A stretch of DNA of 6,945 bases from an uncultured Bacteroidales bacterium. GTDB lineage: Bacteria; Bacteroidota; Bacteroidia; Bacteroidales; Paludibacteraceae. Under the pieces are notes generated by a model. That model saw only the letters and a list, made by a program, of their open reading frames with translations. It had not been told where the DNA came from and made no database searches. The translations under genes and the position numbers were made by a program. Location of the stretch: assembly GCA_937910305.1 (NCBI GenBank), contig CALEPS010000060.1, positions 1-6,945 on the forward strand. The letters are read 5' to 3'. Of the stretch, positions 3,896 through 6,945 are shown piece by piece (the stretch's first letter is position 1; the number at the start of each line of letters is the position of its first letter).

Positions 3896-6043
3896 TTATT
3901 TTATCTCCCGTGCTTTAATACCATCGCGCTCCAACAGCGCATTAATGGTAGGTTCTCCACCGCGGAAACGTTTGTACAGATCCATCGCTTTCTCCGTTCC
4001 ACCCTTCTCCAGGATGTTCTCACGGAATCGTTTGGCGGCCTTCTTGTCAAAGATTGTGCCGCCTTTCTTTTGTTGTGCCGCTTTGAAAACAGAGAAAGCA
4101 TCGGCATCCAGCAGTTCTGACCATTTATAGCTATAATAGCCGGCTGCGTATCCTCCGGAGAAGATATGCGTAAACGCACAACACATCTGCGTTCCCGGTA
4201 CATTAGGCAATACCTGCACCTGCTTCATCGCTTCGTCACTGAAGCGGACAACCGATTCTACCGTACCGATAGTCTCATTTACCTCAAATGGTTTCTCTAA
4301 CATATGCCATGCCATGTCCAGATAGCCGAAACTGAGCTGGCGTACGCATGAATACGCTGCATGATAAGTCTGAGAAGCGTGCATCTTATCCAGTAGCTCT
4401 TGCGGAAGAGGCTCACCCGTGATATAATGTTTGGCAAAAGTATCAAGAAACTCCTTCTCATCGATGAAGTTCTCGTTGAACTGCGATGGCAATTCTACGA
4501 AGTCGCGCGGAACGTTGGTTCCGCTCTGTGCCGCATATTGGCAACGCGTCAGCATACCATGCAAGCCATGGCCGAACTCATGCAGGAATGTGCGCACCTC
4601 ATCATACGTGAAGAGAGCCGGTTTCTCTGCAGTCGGACGCGTGAAATTCATGACGTTCACGATATGCGGACGGTGATCTTTCCTACCCTTGATATACTGC
4701 GGCTGAAAATCATTCATCCATGCTCCGCCGCGTTTTCCGTCCCGCGGATGGAAATCAGCATAATAAACAGCCAGGAATTTACCCTTCTCGTCAAATACCT
4801 CATAGGCAGTTACTTCCGGGTTATAAACCTGGATCTTCTTGTTCTCCTTGAACTTCAGTCCGTACAGCCGCTCCGCCAGGCCAAACACACCTTTCTTGAC
4901 ATTCTCCAACTCGAAATACGGCCGGAGGTCATCGTCTGAAATAGCATATTTCTCCTGTTTCAGTTTCTTGGAGTAATAACTGAAATCCCATGGTTGCAGA
5001 TGATTGGCATAGAATCCGTGCGCATGGGCATAATCCTCTACTTCCTTTACCTCCTCGCGTGCAGCCGGCATATACGCATCGCGCAATTGGTCCAAGAGGC
5101 TGTAAACGGTCTCCGGTTTCTCTGCCATAGTCTTATAGAGAGATTTCTCCGCGTAGTTCTTTTTGTCAAAGAGTTTCGCGAGTGCCAGACGGGTGTTCAC
5201 GATCTCCACAATAATCGCGGTGTTGTCAAACTCGCCTCCAACACATTTGCCGGCGTTCGCCATATAAAGCTCACGGCGAATATCACGGTTGTCCAGATCC
5301 TGCATTACCGGAATCGTAGTCGTCGGTTTGAGGTTCAGGAGCCATCCTTCAAGCCCTTTCTTCTCTGCATTAGCACGCAGCATGGCTTTGGTGTCGTCGT
5401 TCAGACCCGCCAGCTGTGCCTCATCGGTGATGAGCATGGTCCAGGCATTGGTGGCTTTCAGCACGTTCTGACCGTATTGGAGGGTCAGTTTGCTCAGTTT
5501 GGCGCTTAACTCGCGATATATCTGTTTATCCTCCGGCGAGAGGTTTGCACCATTGTTGGCAAAGGATTCATAGATATCTTCCAGCAATTTGACCTGTGCC
5601 TTATTCAGTTTCAGTTTGGCACGCTGGTCATAAACGGCTTTGATGCGCTGGAAAAGACCTTCGTTCAGACGGATCGTTGCGGAATACTCCGACATCTTGG
5701 GACTCAACTCCATCTCAATCTGCTGGAGCGTATCGTTCGTCTCGGCGGACGTCAGGTTATAGAAACATCCGGCAACGATGGAAAGCATCTCTCCGGAGGC
5801 CTCGTAAGCCTCAATCGTGTTGGCAAAAGTAGGAGCTGCCGGATTGTTAACGATATCGTCTATCTCCTGCAGACCTTGCTTCATCGCTTCTTCAAAAGCC
5901 GGCATATAATGTTCCGCATGAATCTCGTTAAACGGATATGTGCCGTGTGGTGTCTTCCAGTTCTTGTAGTCAAAGAACGGGTTCGTAGCAGCAGTCGCTG
6001 CCATTACGGTAGTGGCTAAAGCCATAAGCATCAATTTTCTCAT
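3896..6043 (-). CDS. dcp: Peptidyl-dipeptidase Dcp, M3 family zinc metallopeptidase, predicted periplasmic
   Basis: This 715-aa member of the M3A (thimet oligopeptidase/Dcp) family removes dipeptides from the C-termini of short peptides. The gluzincin motif HEFGH lies at 488-492 (ligands His488 and His492, catalytic Glu489). The third zinc ligand is Glu517 in DFVELPSQF, exactly 29 residues after the first His, as in E. coli Dcp (His470/Glu499). The conserved substrate-binding stretch HIFSGGYAAGYYSYKW (626-641) supplies His626 and several Tyr. Residues 1 to about 19 (MRKLMLMALATTVMAATAA) form a Sec-type signal peptide with no lipobox Cys. E. coli Dcp (681 aa) lacks a comparable signal, so export to the periplasm is inferred here. 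The start at 6043 gives a complete signal peptide; the leader GAAAAAACA is A-rich without Shine-Dalgarno. No TAnnTTTG box is evident in the 55-bp gap upstream, so read-through from the preceding T9SS-cargo gene is possible. Dcp and oligopeptidase A are close relatives; I prefer Dcp on overall resemblance. Confidence 0.94.
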   Translation of the reverse strand: MRKLMLMALATTVMAATAATNPFFDYKNWKTPHGTYPFNEIHAEHYMPAFEEAMKQGLQEIDDIVNNPAAPTFANTIEAYEASGEMLSIVAGCFYNLTSAETNDTLQQIEMELSPKMSEYSATIRLNEGLFQRIKAVYDQRAKLKLNKAQVKLLEDIYESFANNGANLSPEDKQIYRELSAKLSKLTLQYGQNVLKATNAWTMLITDEAQLAGLNDDTKAMLRANAEKKGLEGWLLNLKPTTTIPVMQDLDNRDIRRELYMANAGKCVGGEFDNTAIIVEIVNTRLALAKLFDKKNYAEKSLYKTMAEKPETVYSLLDQLRDAYMPAAREEVKEVEDYAHAHGFYANHLQPWDFSYYSKKLKQEKYAISDDDLRPYFELENVKKGVFGLAERLYGLKFKENKKIQVYNPEVTAYEVFDEKGKFLAVYYADFHPRDGKRGGAWMNDFQPQYIKGRKDHRPHIVNVMNFTRPTAEKPALFTYDEVRTFLHEFGHGLHGMLTRCQYAAQSGTNVPRDFVELPSQFNENFIDEKEFLDTFAKHYITGEPLPQELLDKMHASQTYHAAYSCVRQLSFGYLDMAWHMLEKPFEVNETIGTVESVVRFSDEAMKQVQVLPNVPGTQMCCAFTHIFSGGYAAGYYSYKWSELLDADAFSVFKAAQQKKGGTIFDKKAAKRFRENILEKGGTEKAMDLYKRFRGGEPTINALLERDGIKAREIK

Positions 6044-6050
6044 TGTTTTT

Positions 6051-6086
6051 TCGATATGTCGATATACCGATATGTCGATATATCGA
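6051..6086. repeat. 8-bp (16-bp higher-order) tandem repeat upstream of dcp
   Basis: Four and a half units of a degenerate 8-mer follow one another: TCGATATG, TCGATATA, CCGATATG, TCGATATA, then TCGA. The 16-bp pair TCGATATGTCGATATA is thus repeated with one difference. The last twelve bases, TCGATATATCGA (6075-6086), are a perfect palindrome. The array fills most of the 55-bp gap between the T9SS-cargo gene stop and the dcp ATG, ending 7 bp before that start codon. In minus strand RNA it would lie in the dcp leader. It could be a slippage-prone tract or an operator array. Confidence 0.7.
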
Positions 6087-6098
6087 AGTTAATAGATA

Positions 6099-6945
6099 TT
6101 ATTTCCCTCGCAGCAGATTGATGTCTCCGCTCATCTGATACACACCTATCACCGACTCGTCTGCTCCCAGTTTCTTCTTCGTGTAAGAGATCTTGGAACT
6201 ATATCCGGCGTTCTTCGCTGCATCAGTACCCAAGGCCCGTATCACATAGTAATACGCCCCCTCTGCTGCCGGACGGCCGTTTATCGTACCGTCCCATCCT
6301 TTTGCCGGATCGGTCCATTCGAAAACCAACTTGCCCCATCGGTTGTAAACCCAGCAATGGAACTCCTTCAACGAGCGATAGGCAACGCGGAACTCATCGT
6401 TCTTGCCGTCGCCGTTTGGCGTGAAGACATTAGGTACAGCCAGATAAGATTCCGATATCTGCACCGCCACCTCAGAGGAATCCGATGTACAATAAGCATT
6501 ATTCACTGCGCATACCACCCTATACGCTCCCGGTTCGGAGAATGTATAGCGGATATCCTGAGCGTTCCGGGTTACCAGAAGTTCGGTGGATTTGTATATT
6601 TTCCACTGGTAGAACTGAACTCCGGGTGTCGGATTGGAATAAAACGCCACCTCAAGCGGACCGCTGTACTCGGACCCTTGAATAAGATTCTGGCTGGTAG
6701 GTCTGTTGCGCTCATTACTACGTTCGTCTTCCGAACCGCGCGCTGTTGCCAATGAAGTCAGTTCCATCTTCACAGCCTTAACACTGTCCAATGGAAACTC
6801 TACCTCTACACACGCGGAATCCAGCCCGAGAGCCGAGCGGATCTCTGTATCGTAAGACAAACGTACCGGTGTCGGACCATAGAGCGGCGGCAACAAAATC
6901 GTATTCTTCAGATCGCCCGTCTCGTGCGCCGCGGAATCCACCCAC
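6099..6945 (-). CDS. 3' part of a T9SS-secreted protein with a CHU_C / gliding-motility C-terminal domain
   Basis: The frame is open to the right edge, so the true start, and probably a signal peptide, lie outside the window. A GTG at 6941 is available but is unlikely to be the real start. Counting from that codon, residues ~1-85 look like the end of a beta-rich region. Residues ~90-165 resemble a PKD/Ig-like beta-sandwich (FYQWKIYKS...YTFSEPGAYRVVCAVNN). Residues ~169-280 are the CHU_C or 'gliding motility-associated C-terminal' domain, with the signature VPNVFTPNGDGKNDEF (169-184), YNRWGKLVFE, GWDGTINGR and a YYYVIRA strand. The protein ends INLLRGK. This is a type B sorting domain that directs proteins through the outer membrane by the type IX secretion system. 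The passenger function is unknown. It lies 55 bp upstream of dcp on the same strand. Its stop is TAA at 6101-6099. Confidence 0.9.
   Translation of the reverse strand, partial: WVDSAAHETGDLKNTILLPPLYGPTPVRLSYDTEIRSALGLDSACVEVEFPLDSVKAVKMELTSLATARGSEDERSNERNRPTSQNLIQGSEYSGPLEVAFYSNPTPGVQFYQWKIYKSTELLVTRNAQDIRYTFSEPGAYRVVCAVNNAYCTSDSSEVAVQISESYLAVPNVFTPNGDGKNDEFRVAYRSLKEFHCWVYNRWGKLVFEWTDPAKGWDGTINGRPAAEGAYYYVIRALGTDAAKNAGYSSKISYTKKKLGADESVIGVYQMSGDINLLRGK

Noticed and set aside
3782..4120. 112-codon + strand ORF antisense to the 3' end of dcp
   Set aside because: It begins inside the terminator hairpin and is mostly a shadow of dcp codons. dcp itself has complete M3 motifs, so this frame is not supported.
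4400..4939. 179-codon + strand ORF opposite dcp, and the similar 4994-5509 one
   Set aside because: Both are antisense to the catalytic and helical parts of dcp and have no recognisable motif; they are codon-bias shadows.

Overview
The window looks like chromosomal DNA from a member of the Bacteroidales (Bacteroidota). Two intergenic promoters fit the Bacteroidota pattern (TTG, about 20 bases, TAnnTTTG). The starts of lon, the HTH gene and the M3 peptidase lack Shine-Dalgarno sequences and are preceded by A/T-rich leaders. The rightmost gene ends in a CHU_C / gliding-motility-type C-terminal domain, a cargo signal of the type IX secretion system (T9SS), which is confined to Bacteroidota. As far as I know, classical gut Bacteroides species lack T9SS, so another Bacteroidales family is more likely; the species cannot be named from this window.

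Layout. Bases 1-143 hold the 3' end of a + strand gene, possibly a PfkB-type kinase. A complete + strand lon gene (194-2578) follows, with a 12-bp perfect palindrome just upstream. lon converges across 32 bp on a minus strand gene (2611-3003) for a small XRE/CI-like DNA-binding protein with a conserved-looking C-terminal tail. From 3004 to 3895 lies an AT-rich region of about 890 bp with no convincing conventional gene. It carries a promoter for the HTH gene, a well-formed + strand promoter (3642-3672), an exceptional concentration of the octamer TTTGTGAA, several dyads and a strong hairpin terminator (3767-3797). To the right are two minus strand genes: a signal-peptide-bearing M3 peptidyl-dipeptidase Dcp (3896-6043) and, 55 bp upstream of it, the 3' part of a T9SS-sorted surface or secreted protein (6099 to beyond the right edge). 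The 55-bp gap holds an 8/16-bp tandem repeat.

How it fits together. Lon performs ATP-dependent protein quality control in the cytoplasm, while Dcp trims dipeptides from the C-termini of oligopeptides, here probably in the periplasm. Neither is obviously linked to the HTH protein. The main unexplained material is the 3004-3895 region. One model, which is inference only, is that the HTH protein or another regulator binds the TTTGTGAA sites and controls both the HTH promoter and the + strand promoter. Transcription from the latter would yield a short RNA of about 120 nt ending at the hairpin, a candidate small RNA or leader-peptide transcript.
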